Shown here: piece after piece, positions 11,032 to 22,941 of the stretch
Layout: every line of letters starts with the position of its first letter
Numbering within the stretch: position 1 is the first letter of the stretch
Assembly: GCA_036874045.1 (NCBI GenBank)
Contig: CM072342.1
Coordinates: forward strand, 9,387,501 to 9,451,500
Source of the DNA: Cymodocea nodosa
Taxonomy: Eukaryota > Streptophyta > Magnoliopsida > Alismatales > Cymodoceaceae
Length of the DNA: 64,000 bases
Direction of reading: 5' to 3'
The notes under the pieces: generated by a model
What the model saw: only the letters and a program-made list of their open reading frames with translations
The model's database searches: none
What the model was told of the DNA's origin: nothing
Position numbers and translations under genes: made by a program

Positions 11032-13300
11032 ATGATGGTCTCCAAGTTCTATAAAGGTCGTGGTAGAGGAAAAGGCAAAAGCAGAAGAGATGCAAAAGGA
11101 AAAGAAATAGAGAATGATGAAGTTCCACGTACTTGGTTCAAGAAAATATTTCGAGTGGACAAAAGGTTAGAAGAACTTTATAGAGATTACTTCTTTTCTC
11201 AGGATATATTAGATGAAGTTAGACAAGAACTTCAACATACTGATGCAAGTATTACATACATGGGTATTTGAAGTAAATATGATAGAGAATACAGAATGAA
11301 ATGTGCTGAGATTGGATTTTTGGAACAGTATGCAAAATATTTGGAAAAAGGTGTAGGTTCATCAAATAGAACTCCTCAAACTCTTATAAACGGTACAAGA
11401 CTACATGCATTTGAGGAAGAGCATGAATCAGCTATCCCTACTCCTTTATATTCAAAACAAGTAAAATCAGATATTGCTGTAGACAAAACAAAAGTTGACA
11501 GTCTTCGGAAGGCCGTTGCAATAGAAAGTGCCTTAGAAGAATTAAAGTAGAAAACTTTTATGCAGCAATTTGAAAAGAAAACAGTAATACTTGAAAAGGA
11601 GAAACAAAAATGTTATAGAAGAAGGAAAGTCAGAAAAATTATGTCTAAGGAAACAAAGTCTATTGAAAAAGGAAAATCAGATGAAAATTTATTTCTAAAG
11701 GACAATGTATGTCTAGACATTGTACCTTATTATGCATCTAATAAACTCATCAGTTCCGAACACACTGAAACTGATGAAGATAATGAGACTTTATTTTCCC
11801 TTGCTAGAAAGCTTGAGAAGAAATCTAAGTCAAATATAAGCTCAAGTTTTTCTATTAGTACAAGTCCTGATGATGCAGAAATTGACAAATCAAAGCATCA
11901 GGCACTTGACATTGAACAAGTTATTGCAGATATAATTGACAATGTTGAGGCAGTAACTAGTTCAAAGGCTGAATTGTCTAGAGTAGCAGATATAGAAAAT
12001 GTTAACTCTAGAAGAGCTAAAAGTTAACCAACCTTCTACAAAATCTATAGAAGCAGAGTCTGAGAATTCACAGCATGAATCAATGGAAATATCTGTTGAA
12101 CAAAATGAACAATTACAGACAGATACACCAACTGTAGAATTTGTGGAAAAATTGTACTCTGAACATTCTATAGAGACTAAACAAATGAATGTTGAGCATA
12201 TTGACAATGTTCCTAACACTATTGAAGCTGAAGAATCAAGCTTACCTAAGCAGCTTCAAGATAATATTTTGGAAGAGGAACAACATGACATTCATTTTGA
12301 AGAAGAGGTTCCTGAAGATGAATTAAACTCTGAATCACAGCTTCAGGTATCACCTTCTTTGTGTACAATATTAAAAATTCAAGGTAATGCAATTAATTTT
12401 AGATCTGAAGAAGCATTGTAGAAATACAATAATTTGATTACATGTCAGATTCTACATGCTCGTCCAATAAAATTCAGAAATTTGATGGAAATAAGAGATC
12501 TGTTTGAGTTTCAAAGCCTCATTAAATTCTTGCTAGTAGGAACGAAATGGAAGCAATACACAGAGCTTATTGCAGCTTTTTATAGCAATCTAGACAAGAT
12601 TGGAAATTTTCTGAAAACTCAAATAAATGAACAGGAGTTTATATTGTCTCCTGAGTTAATTTTTGAAGTTTTAGGATTAAAGAATGAAGGTGTTGTTATT
12701 ACCAACAGATTTGACATAATAAGACAATTGGAATGGAACATTCAGTCTTTATCAAAAATTCCAGATGTATATTCTGAAATGAGATTAATGGAAAATCTGA
12801 ATGCAGAGGCAAGGTTTATTGCAAATATATTGCATGCAAATTTATTTCAGAGTGTTGGACACAATTTGGAAGTCAGCAGAAGCTGTTTATATGCAACTTA
12901 TGGCCTGCTGAATAAAATTCAAATAAATTGGTTTGATGTTTTTATGTCTCAACGACAGCATATGAGTTCAAAGTTATTTTATGGTGATGCTATATGTAGA
13001 ATCCTTGCAAGCCAATTGACTTTATCTGACTGGCCCTCTGAAACTAAAGGCATGAGAGCATTTAGTGTCAAAGATTTGCAAAAATTCCAAGCCATGCATA
13101 AACCTCAACGACAACAACAACAACAACCTGATACAGACCATATACAACAACAACAACAAAGTTATTCAGTTCAAGCAAAACAGCAAACCCAGCTACCTCC
13201 TAACTTAGATGTAGTGCTTAACAACATCAGAAATGATATTAGGCATCTAGGAGATAAAATATGTAATGTTATAAATGATATACTTAGGAGGGGTCGATAA
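11032..13300 (+). pseudogene. Third ORF (ORF X) of copia element B
   Basis: Starts at ATG 11032 (MMVSKFYKGRGRGKGKS), a basic N-terminus. A long acidic, probably coiled region follows, then a conserved globular domain (about 12434-13090: EIRDLFEFQSLIKFL, PELIFEVLGLKNEG, NKIQINWFDVF, KLFYGDAICRIL), a poly-Q stretch and a helical tail ending LRRGR. The globular part resembles the domain known as putative plant transposon protein, common in SIRE/Athila env-like positions (family knowledge). It is homologous to ORF X of G1 and G2. Stops: TGA 11269 (also in A), TAG 11548, TAG 12419, and a frameshift near 12000. Its role in the element is unknown. Confidence 0.8.
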
Positions 13301-13782
13301 CTGTTTTTGTTTGTTTCTGAATACAAAATGTAATGTTTGTATTACTTGTTTGATTCATTAAACCATACATTTTTCTGTAAATATGTTCAATTATTATTCT
13401 TGTTTACAGAAATCGTTGTTGTAATTCTCTTATATACATATATATATTCTCTGTAATTATCTTTTTGATTAATGACAAAAAGGGGGAGAAATATTATAAA
13501 AAGATGATTATGATCTTAATTGCATATATATATTATAAAAGGAGATGTTATTTAAATGGTTATTGTAATCTGATAGATGATAATTAGAAAACTGATACTT
13601 ATATAATTATTGACATCTGAGAGTTTTAGTTCTGAGAGGTAAAATTTACACAAACAATAGAAATAAGTTTAAATGAACTTAAGTCAACGAACAAGTTTAT
13701 TGAATTAAAAGTTAACCCAACGAAGGTGCTTTGTTGAGTTAAACATATTTCATAATTGATTTAATATGGTTTTGTCATCATC
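13301..13782 (+). other. 3' untranslated region of element B
   Basis: AT-rich spacer without a gene, with a GACAAAAAGGGGGAGAAAT purine run near 13474-13492, also in A near 25380. It ends with two TTAACCCAACGAAGGTG/TTGTTGAGTTAAAC-type motif copies just before the polypurine tract. Confidence 0.6.
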
Positions 13783-13796
13783 AAAAAGGTGGAGAT
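13783..13796 (+). other. Terminal polypurine tract of element B
   Basis: AAAAAGGTGGAGAT directly before the 3' LTR; A has AAAAAGGGGGAGAT. Confidence 0.85.
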
Positions 13797-15361
13797 TGTT
13801 GAGTATTTTTGTTTTGATGATGTGTGCTGAATGAAAATAATCATATTTGCTCAATTACTATTGCTTGTGAAAAGAAATTAAAATCATCAATTAATACAGA
13901 AAAAGCTTACTGATATAAATACTTGTCTGTATTGGATCTGAAGTTAATAACTATTCGTTTCATTGCATTAATTTTTCATTTAGCTAAACGTTAAGTTAAC
14001 GTGTGTTTTTATTGAAAAGCATGATATCTTCTATATCATGAACAGTGCACGTTTAGACAACTCGTTAAGTTAGAGTTTTGTTTGTATAGAGGTCACATGA
14101 GAACTCGTTAAGTTAGAGGCTTAAAGGTTAAAATAGGTCACGTGATAACTCGTTAAGTTAGTGAGTAAAAGAAGAGACGAACTCGTTAAGTTAGTGTTAT
14201 ACACGTGGTGAAATTATAAGTTATGAATGTTGTATTGTATCACGTGAGGTGCTCATGTTTAACTCGTTAAGTTAACATAACTAAACGCGTTGAGTTGCTA
14301 TATTGAACACTAAGGCAACGCGTTAGGTTAGCATTATAAACTTAAGTTGTTATTTTTGCACATGGTAAAATTCTTATTATAAAAACATTTGTTTATTACT
14401 GGTTCGTTGAGTTATCATAACACAACGGAGATGGTTCGTTGAGATAGCATAACACCACGAACTTAGTTCATTGAGTTAGCTACAGTACTTGTCACATGAA
14501 ATGGCACATGAGGAACTCGTTAAGTTAGAAACATTAAGTTATATATATACTTGTGTTACTCGTTTAGTTAACATTAAAGTAACGACTTCTTATTACACTG
14601 ATGAAAAGCTTTTGGACGAGAAAGTTTATTTTGCAGGAAATTTTTCAGAGATCCAAGACTAATGATTAAAGAAAATTCAAAATATAAACGTAGGTTAGAA
14701 CGTGTGTGTTTCGATGAAGGAAAAAGGAAAGACGTGGAGAAGTGGAAAACTAGTAGTGGTTAAACGTGAAGGATATGCATGAAATGAAGATACAGTATAA
14801 AAGGCATAGAATTCTCGTTGATCAATTGATCCTTGCACACAAAACGAAAAATCTTTTCAAGGATCAAACCATCCCTGCACACCAAAAGAAAAATCTTTTT
14901 CAGGGATCAAAAACACCTCTTCGGGAAAAATCTCTCAAGTGGAAGAAAGTTCAGTGAAGCATAAAAAGGTAAGATTTTCGTCACTAAAGATTTGAAGTAT
15001 CAAAAGAAAGCAAATTCGGTGAAGCATGAAAAGACAAGATATTCGTCACTGAAGAATTGCTGAAGAAGAAAAAGAAGAAGAAGAAAGATCTCAAATAGGG
15101 AGAAAAGTTTTAAATTCTGCAAATTAGTTTTCTCTGTTGTAGTTATGAAATTGTTTAGATGATACATGGTATCTAAATATAATTGCATCTACAATTTCTA
15201 AGGAGAATTGAATTGTATATTGTAATTGAAACCTTGAATAAAAATGATTTTATGAAAACAATGTCTCGACTTGTTTTTGAGTTTTAAAGTTTCAATTATA
15301 TTTTAGAAAATATTAAAAATACACAATTCACCCCCCTCTTATGTAGCCATACGATCCTACA
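13797..15361 (+). repeat. 3' LTR of element B
   Basis: 1,565 bp, nearly identical to 5690-7269, with TATA box TATAAAAG at 14796. It ends GATCCTACA and is followed by the AGAAT duplication at 15362-15366. Confidence 0.93.
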
Positions 15362-15366
15362 AGAAT
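15362..15366. repeat. Target site duplication of element B (right)
   Basis: AGAAT, partner of 5685-5689. Confidence 0.92.
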
Positions 15367-16700
15367 TTTCATGAAATTTTACATGTAGGGTTTCCTCAAT
15401 GGTTTTTGTTGATTTATTATAAACTCTCTATGCCTTACTTCTAATGGAATAACCAACAAAAATACCCTCATCTGATTTGGCTCTAAATTTGTATCTTCGT
15501 TCCTTAGTGTTTAAAATAAAACACTTACACTGAAAGGGTTTTAAATAACTTATTTTGGGAACCCTGTTATACTATATCTCATAAGGAGTTTTATCTAAAG
15601 TTGGTCTTAGATGTACTTTATTTATAACATAGCATGCTGTATGAACTACTTCTGCCTAGAGAAATAGGGGTAACTTATTCTCATTTAACATGGTTCTGGA
15701 CATTTCCTGAAGTGATCTGTTTTTACGTTCTATTATTCCATTTTGTGAATGAGCTCTTGGAAATGAATACCTATGATCTATGCCTAATTCTTCACAAAAA
15801 GTGTCCATTTGATCATTATCAAATTCTGTACCATGATCACTCCTAAGTTTTTGAATTTTAACATTTTCTCATTCTGAACTTTATTATAGAATATCTTAAA
15901 TATTTCAAAAACTTCAGTTTTATTAGCTAGAAAATAGACCCAAGTAAATCTAGAATAGTCATCAACTAGTACAAAAGTATAATGTTTGCCTCCTAGACTA
16001 GTTGTCCTAGTAGGTCCAAATAAATACATATGCACTAATTCTAATACTCTTTTGCTTGTTATTTCATTTAAACTTTTAAAGGATATTTTATGTAATTTAC
16101 CTAGTTGACATGCATCACACATAAACTCTTTCGAGTACTTAATACTAGGTAAACCTCTAACTAGATTCTTTTTAGACAACTTTTGTAATAATTTTAAATT
16201 TGAGTGTCCTAGCCTTCTATGCCATAAAATAACTTCATCTGATTTTGCAATTAAGCAAGCATTGTCTTTAATAATATCATAAGGCAAATTCAGAATACAA
16301 AAGATCCTTTCTTGTATGTATTGAATAAAATTTCGTTTGTAGACATGTCCATAATTTTACAAGAATCTTCTTCAAAAATTACTCTGTAAAACTCCATTAA
16401 AACAGGAACACTCAATAAATTAAAACCTAAGTTTTCCACTAATAAGACATCATTTATAAAGCATTTCTTAGTTACCTGAACCTTGCCAGACCCAAGGATA
16501 TTTGTTTTGCTTTTATTTCCAAAGGTAACTTATCCATTCTTGGTCTTTATTATTTCTGTAAGTAATCGTATATCTCCAGTCATGTGGCTGGATGCTCTAT
16601 TGTCCATTATCCATTTTGATTTGTGTACCTACAAAATAGTCAAAAAGAGATTTTATCTCTTGGAACCCATTTTTGAGTGGGTCCAAGAATTTTAGAGAGA
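15362..16700 (-). pseudogene. pol: Copia protease-integrase of element C
   Basis: Minus-strand protease remnant near 16560-16640, where the motif reads DNRASSHMTG instead of DSGASSHMT. The integrase zinc region (LWHRRLGH ... CDACQLGKLH) and core follow in the open stretch 16287-15784. The first catalytic aspartate is lost: VHMYLFGP instead of HMDLFGP. Beyond 15784 several frames continue through ERKNRSLQEM to EETLHVKF at the B insertion. Many stops and frameshifts. Confidence 0.85.
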
Positions 16701-16992
16701 GTTATATCAAAATAATCCGCATTTTTAGACTTCAACTTATCTATTTTCTGATAATTATATTTGTGTTTCTTTCTCTTAGTGTTATAATTATCAGAACATT
16801 TATCTCTATGTAAACCAGAGTTGAAATTTTCATTCTGACATTATTTGATTTCCAATATCTGATATTCTTTAAATATGAAGAAAATTGATCAAGAATATTA
16901 AGATTCTAAAATGACTTAGCTTGATTTTTTTGAAAATTTCTTTTGACATTCTTGCATCGTGTGCTATCATTTATATGCTGCATTTTATCAAT

Positions 16993-18649
16993 TTACACAT
17001 ATTTTTCTCCCTTTTTAATTACACACGGAATAGTTTTTCTCTTACTATTCTTAGTACTGGAAATAAAGACATTATTTTTAGTAGTACCATCACGCAATAT
17101 ATAATTTTCAGAAGATGCATCGTGTAAACCAATACCATGTTTTCCTACATTTGATATTTTACTACTAAGTTCATTTGTTATAGTTTGACTATTATTCCAT
17201 TTACTTAATATAGCCTTTTGATTGCAGACCTTAATTTTTAACATATCAATTTCTAAATTTAAATCAATAATAGTTAGTTCTAGTTTTTCAATTTCACAAA
17301 TCATTTTCTTCTTATCAACAATTAAATTTTCACAATTAGCATGCAATTTTCTTTCTATTGTAGTAAACCTTAAAATTTCCTGTGCATGCCTTTGATTTTC
17401 TTCTTTAAATTTATTCAACGTAGGGTTCAGAAAATCAACCTTATTTTCAGATTCAACTAGCATTTTCCTAGTGTTCTTTCCTTCTATTTTTACTTTCTTA
17501 TATTTTCTGGTCAATCTATTGTATTCAACAAGTAATCCATCAAAACTATCAAAGTTAGCATTTTGATTAGAGGATACCTCATTGGATTTTTCCATGAAGC
17601 ATACATTTACTAGATTTTCTTCTGAATCTGATGTTGATGAGGATTTATTGTCTGATGTTGAATCCTTTTTTCTTCACTTTGTGAAGCTGAAGAGTCATCC
17701 AATGTCACTTTAAGTGCCCTTCTCTTTCTGAATTTCTTACTCCTAAAATTCCTCCTCGAATTCTTCTTATCTTTGTTGAATGGACAATCAGTTTGAAAGT
17801 GACCTGGTTTGTTGCACTTGTAGCATATGATTTTTTCTTTCGTGAATGACTTCTTCTCCATATCTCCAGATGTCTTTGCTGACCTGAAGTTCCTGCATTT
17901 CTTCAACAGATTTTTAAATTTTCTAGTCAACAATAGTAAATCATCGTTAGAATCACTAGTGACTTCTGAGACTTTATCAGCCTCAAAAGCCAGATCCCTT
18001 CTAGGACTTTTCCCTTTTGGATCTAAATGTTATACTTCATAGGTTGTCAGATTTCCTATGAGATCATCGAGAGTATATGTATTTAAATCTTTGGACTCTT
18101 CAATAGATGTTGTCTTTTGAGCCTAAATTTTTGTTAAGATCTAAGGATCTTTCTTACCAAGTCTTTTTCCTCGAATTTCTTACCTAAAGATTTTAATGAA
18201 TTTACAATCTCAAGAAAATAGGAGAACATGTTAGAGATACATTCATTTTTGTGCATTTTAAAAAGCTCATATTTATGTACTAACATATTAATCTTAGATT
18301 CCTTGACCTGGTTATTACCTTCCTTGGCAACTTCTAATGCATGCCATATCTCATATGTAGTTTAATATGCAGAAACTTTATTAAATTGATCATGAGATAA
18401 AGCACAAAACAAGTTGTTTAAACCTTTAGCATTCAGTGTCATTCGCTCCTTTTCATCAAAAGTCCAAGTATCATATGGAGTCGTAACTAACACTATAGGA
18501 TTGCTTATTATATGCCATAGTTTGAAATCGATTGACTAAAAGAATACTTTCATCCTATATTTCCAGTAGCCATAATTGTTACATTTGAACATAGGAGGAC
18601 GATTAGTGGTCTGTCCCTTAGTCAAAACTAAGATTTCAGTATTATCCAT
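16993..18649 (-). pseudogene. gag: Copia gag of element C
   Basis: Minus strand from ATG at 18649 (MDNTEILVLTKGQTTNRPPM). The capsid part carries YGYWKYRM, YEIWHALEVAKEG and KYELFKMHKNE with stops between. The zinc knuckle CYKCNKPGHFQTDC lies in the open stretch 17933-17610, and a long coiled-coil tail in 17595-16993 (200 residues). It is clearly diverged from the A and B gag and has several frameshifts and stops. Confidence 0.85.
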
Positions 18650-18730
18650 TTTAAACAGATGATCCTGAGAAAATGATAGGAAAAACTGATTCCTAAATAG
18701 AGAAACAAAAGCTCTTAATTAAGATAAGAT

Positions 18731-18742
18731 GCTCTGATACCA
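18731..18742 (-). other. Primer binding site of element C
   Basis: GCTCTGATACCA on the plus strand, TGGTATCAGAGC on the element strand, two bases from the LTR end. Confidence 0.93.
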
Positions 18743-18744
18743 GT

Positions 18745-19932
18745 TGTAGGATCGTCTGTATCACAAGAGGGGGGTGAATTGTGTCTTTAGTAATTAAAAT
18801 ACTAGCAGATAAAACAAGAGCACAAAACACTCGTAAATGAAATTCTATTCTTTATGTAAAGACAGAATTTACTATATCTTTTCAGCTCAATTCCCTTCTT
18901 GAAAGTTTTAATACAGTAATGTTCGATATGCAATTCAAATAGAAAAACAAAGCTCTTATTCAAAACTAATTTTGAATTGTATAAAACCTGATCTTTATGC
19001 ACACAGTTTCTTTCTTTCTCTTTGCTCAGCTTCTGTATCTCTTCTTCTCCAATTATCGAATTTTCAGACTTCTTGCATTTGCACCTCCTTTTTTGAAATT
19101 GCTTGGAATTTTGAACTTCTTCTGATGTTGGAGAATTTTTCAGAATATGAATATTCAAACTTAACTTTTCAGTTAGGGATCCAGATTGAATATTCAGACT
19201 TGGTTTTTGAGATTGAGATCCTTTGTTGTAATGTAGCTTGTACTCTCTATTAGTAGTCGAACTATATTATCACATTCAGCATGTTCATCCACTTAATCCA
19301 CAATCCACGTACTAATTTTTTCTTTAATCCAAATTACTATCTTTTTGAGTTTCCACTTTCTCCACTATAATTTTGAATTTCCACGATCTCTACTCGTAGA
19401 TTCACCGAGACTTTATCTTCCTTGAGTCTTGTAGAATATCTTCTAAGTCTTCGATTTAGTCGAACACTTATCATTTAAGTCCTGTAAAAACTCGAATACT
19501 TATCTATAACTCTTCGAGTTTTTGCACTTGCAAAACATGTGACTAAGCATAGCAAACTTATCTATTCGTTAGTCATTTTATAAAACTCAAAGACTTATCT
19601 ATCCATGCGTATAAAAACTCAAACAATTATCTAACTATTTGATTTTCATTACCGAACGCACATGGAAAACACGTGACAACTTAAAACATTAAAAACACAC
19701 GTGCAAATAACTTAACTATACGAGTTTTTAACATAAACTATTCGACAAAAATGAAACGTTAACTATCCGAAAGTTTAACTATCAAAAATCTAACTCTTCG
19801 GAAATCTTTAACTTATCCGACATAAAAATGAAACTTTTCGATAATCTGTTAACTATTATACTTAGAGAATACTATTTAGACTTATTTAAAAACTTTAATA
19901 AAGCATATATCATCAAAACAAAATTCCTAACA
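18745..19932 (-). repeat. 5' LTR of element C
   Basis: 1,188 bp reverse-oriented LTR, plus-strand ends TGTAGGATCG and CCTAACA. It matches 3812-4966 but has 27 more bases at its outer end. The boundary at 19932 is fixed by the GTCTC duplication. Confidence 0.88.
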
Positions 19933-19937
19933 GTCTC
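19933..19937. repeat. Target site duplication of element C (right)
   Basis: GTCTC, partner of 3807-3811. Confidence 0.88.
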
Positions 19938-21360
19938 TCCACCAGAAAATCAATCCATAATAGGTATAAAGTGGATCTTTAGAAATAAAACTAACGAAAC
20001 TGGTAAAGTTATAAGGAACAAAGCTAGATTAGTTGCACAATGGTATACACAGGAAGAAGGACTAGATTATAATGAAACATTTGCTCTTGTGGCTAGGTTA
20101 GAAAGTATTAGAATATTATTGGCCTATTCTTATTATATGGATTTTAAATTATTTCAAATGGATGTAAAGAGTGCATTTCTAAATGGTTTAATTAATGAAG
20201 AAGTCTATGTAAAACAACCACCTAGATTTGAAGATATTAAAAATCTTGACTTTGTGTATAAATTGAAGAAAGCCTTATATGGTTTGAAGCAAGCACCTAG
20301 ATCATGGTATGAAAGATTATCTATGTTTTTAATAGAAAAAGGCTTTATCATGGGAAAAGTGGATCATACTCTATTTATCAAGAGAGATGGTAAAGATCAA
20401 ATTGTTGTTCAAATATACGTGGATTGTATAATCTTTGGAGTAACCTCTCATAAGCTGATAAAAATATTCTCTAAAGAGATGACTAATCAGTTTGAAATGA
20501 GTATGATAGGAGAACTTTCATATTTTCTAGGACTTCAAATTAAGCAAATGGATGAAGGTATATTTTTAAATCAGGAAAAATATGCAGATGAAATGCTTAA
20601 GAAATTTAATTTTAATGATACAAGGATTTGAGGAACTCCTATGAGTACTTCTTTAAAGTTAGATATTGATGACATAGGAAAATCAATAAACAATGAAAAT
20701 ACAGAAGTATGATTGGTTCTTTACTTTATTTGACTGCAAGTAGACCTAATATTATGTTTGCTGTGTGTGTTTCTGCTAGATTTCAATCTAATCCTAAAGA
20801 ATCACACTCAATTGCAGTTAAAAGAATATTTAAATATATACAAGGAACTAAAAATTTCAGACTGTATTATTCTAAGGATAGTTCAATAGATCTTATAGGA
20901 TATACTGATGCTGATTATGCAGGATCTAAATTTGATAGAAAAAGTACAAGTGGCACATGTCAATTATTGGGAAATAATTTGGTGTCATGGTCTAGTAAAA
21001 AGCAAAACTATGTAGCACTTTCTACTACTGATGCTGAATATGTTATTGTTGCACTGTGTTGCACTCAGATTCTGTGGATAAGGCATACCTTAGAAGATTT
21101 TGGATTATCTTATGATACAACTAAGATTTATTGTGATAGTAATTCTGCAATAAATCTTTCCAAAAATCTTGTATTACATTCTAGAGCAAAAAGAGGTTAG
21201 ACATCATTTTCTAAGAGATAACATGATTAAAGGAAAAATTAAATTAGAATTTGTGTCTAGTAAAAATCAATTAGCTAATATATTTACAAAACCTCTAGAC
21301 GAATATACATTCTGCAACATTAGATTAAATTTAGGTATTTGTAGCCTATGTGATGTGTAA
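19938..21360 (+). pseudogene. pol: Copia RT-RNase H of element A (resumes after C)
   Basis: RT continues from PPENQSIIGIKWIFRNK through MDVKSAFLNG and KALYGLKQAPRSWYERL, open to 20631. The active-site YVDD is YVDC here (IYVDCIIFG), which would abolish polymerase activity. TGA at 20629 and a frameshift near 20700 follow. RNase H runs open 20709-21200 with YTDADYAG, TDAEY and YCDSNSAI kept. A deletion/frameshift near 21195 then leads into VRHHFLRDN and the end at 21360. Confidence 0.92.
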
Positions 21361-22421
21361 AATGCTTAAACATCACATAAAAAGATAAATACTATTGATG
21401 ATATTGTTCACCTCATAGATATTATATACTTATCATAAATATCTAAAGTAATATCTAAACTGCTACTTAAGATACTATGTATTTATTATAAAATCATAGT
21501 AGTATCTTATTGATTTTAAGTATTTTATTAATTTTAATGATTTTTACGATTTTAAGTGGAAGTGTAAATGAAAAACATTAAATACTTCTGACATTCTGAA
21601 ATTTTGATTAAGTGTTTTCTTTGAATCAAGTAAAGTGCATATGATCATGCATGAATTTGACTTAATTGATTAAACTTGTAGAATAAGTTATATGTAACTC
21701 ATCTTAAACTATTAATCAAAAGTATAAGCTTATTAAAATTGATTCATATTCTCAATAAAATCATAAAAGTAAAAATTGTATGAAATTTGTGTTTTATTGC
21801 ATCTGTATTAATGGAATACATATATACTGTGCTTAAAATTAAAAGTGCTTACAAAGTGAAAATCTTTGAGAGTTTATTGATCAGTTTAATCATGAGTCTT
21901 TTGTACATGAGCATATGGGTATGTAAGGATTGTTGTTATGAAAAAGGATTCTTTAAATCTAGCAACCTAAGGTCCTGATCAGATCTAGGATTGTTGACTA
22001 AAAGCCCATTACACAGGTACATTAGAAAGCTCTTGTATGATTCAAGCTTTTCAAACTAACTTTTAAAGAAAATTATCAATAATTACTATTTTCAAAAGAA
22101 AAAGTTGTTTCATTAATTACAGATATCTTTGAATCAAATATAGTTTCTACTAATATAACTACTGAGTTATTGAATCAACATTAGTACTTTTGAAAATGTT
22201 TATTTGAAATTCATTCTTTTATTCTCCTTGAATTAATCATATTGAGTTCAAAGTTGTGTTTTAATTCATATACAATAGGACTTGATTTTGGAAATCATTT
22301 TTGATGAAGTTAGAATAACGGAAGTTTCTAAAAAGAAAATTTAACATAGTTATACTTAACATCTATTGTTATACAAGTATATTTTGTATTTTGATTGAAT
22401 ATATATATAAAGTATATTTGT
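21361..22421 (+). other. Conserved non-coding block of element A
   Basis: Aligns with 9448-10509 of B throughout and with the gypsy blocks in its core (about 21865-22050). No convincing ORF. Confidence 0.8.
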
Positions 22422-22431
22422 AGGGGGAGGA
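22422..22431 (+). other. Internal polypurine tract of element A
   Basis: AGGGGGAGGA, identical in B at 10510. Confidence 0.5.
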
Positions 22432-22941
22432 TTAACAATGTCCAAAATAGATTAATATAATTTAGAATACAAATCTTGGTTAATTTGAATTAATGTCCTC
22501 TTAAAAGCTTGATGAAATAATTTACAAAGACAAACAAACTTTTTTAGATTCAAAGGATAGGAATGCTAGAATAGTTTACAATGTTCTCAAGAAAATGATA
22601 AGGTATAGCTATTGTGATGTGTTCGGAACGTTTCAGTCGGAAGCATCCGAAAATTGTTTTAAGTGTACAAACTAGATGTTATGTTAGGTAAGGTAACGTG
22701 TAAAACTGCTTCTAGACAGCGTTTTACTCATTAGGTTAGTTAACTCAACAAGTTATACTTGAATATTTTGGGTACCTTGATTGAATAAACTTTATTCAAT
22801 ATTCATTTAATATCTAAACCCAACTTCTCTTCACGTTGAGTTATTCGCCTAAAACCCTATTTAAACACTTATTACATGGGCACTTAGGTTATTCATAAAC
22901 TTTGTCAAGAAAATCTTTCCTACTTATTGTTTCAACCTACA
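22432..22941 (+). promoter_or_regulatory. Leader of third ORF with TATTTAAA box, element A
   Basis: Non-coding. TATTTAAA at 22858-22865 lies 77 bases before ATG 22942 and matches the same position in B. Confidence 0.45.

Larger units (their letters stand above)
5690..15361 (+). mobile_element. Copia element B, complete LTR-to-LTR, internally deleted
   Basis: 9,672 bp with two LTRs (1,580 and 1,565 bp), PBS, gag, RNase H, non-coding block, third ORF, polypurine tract and the duplication AGAAT. It is the same family as A. The gag coiled-coil region is fused directly to the sequence before RNase H, so protease, integrase and RT are absent. It could only have moved with enzymes from elsewhere, unless the deletion came after insertion. 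Confidence 0.93.
3812..19932 (-). mobile_element. Copia element C, nested in A and split by B
   Basis: Reverse-strand Ty1/copia element with both LTRs, a PBS, gag, protease and integrase, then only the Q-rich end of the third ORF and a polypurine tract. RT and RNase H are missing. Without the B insertion it is about 6.4 kb. The 5-bp duplication GTCTC flanks it. Its LTRs and proteins differ clearly from A and B, so it is a separate family or old subfamily. Confidence 0.9.

Noticed and set aside
17827..18042. Plus-strand ORF within element C
   Set aside because: Antisense of the C gag zinc-knuckle region.
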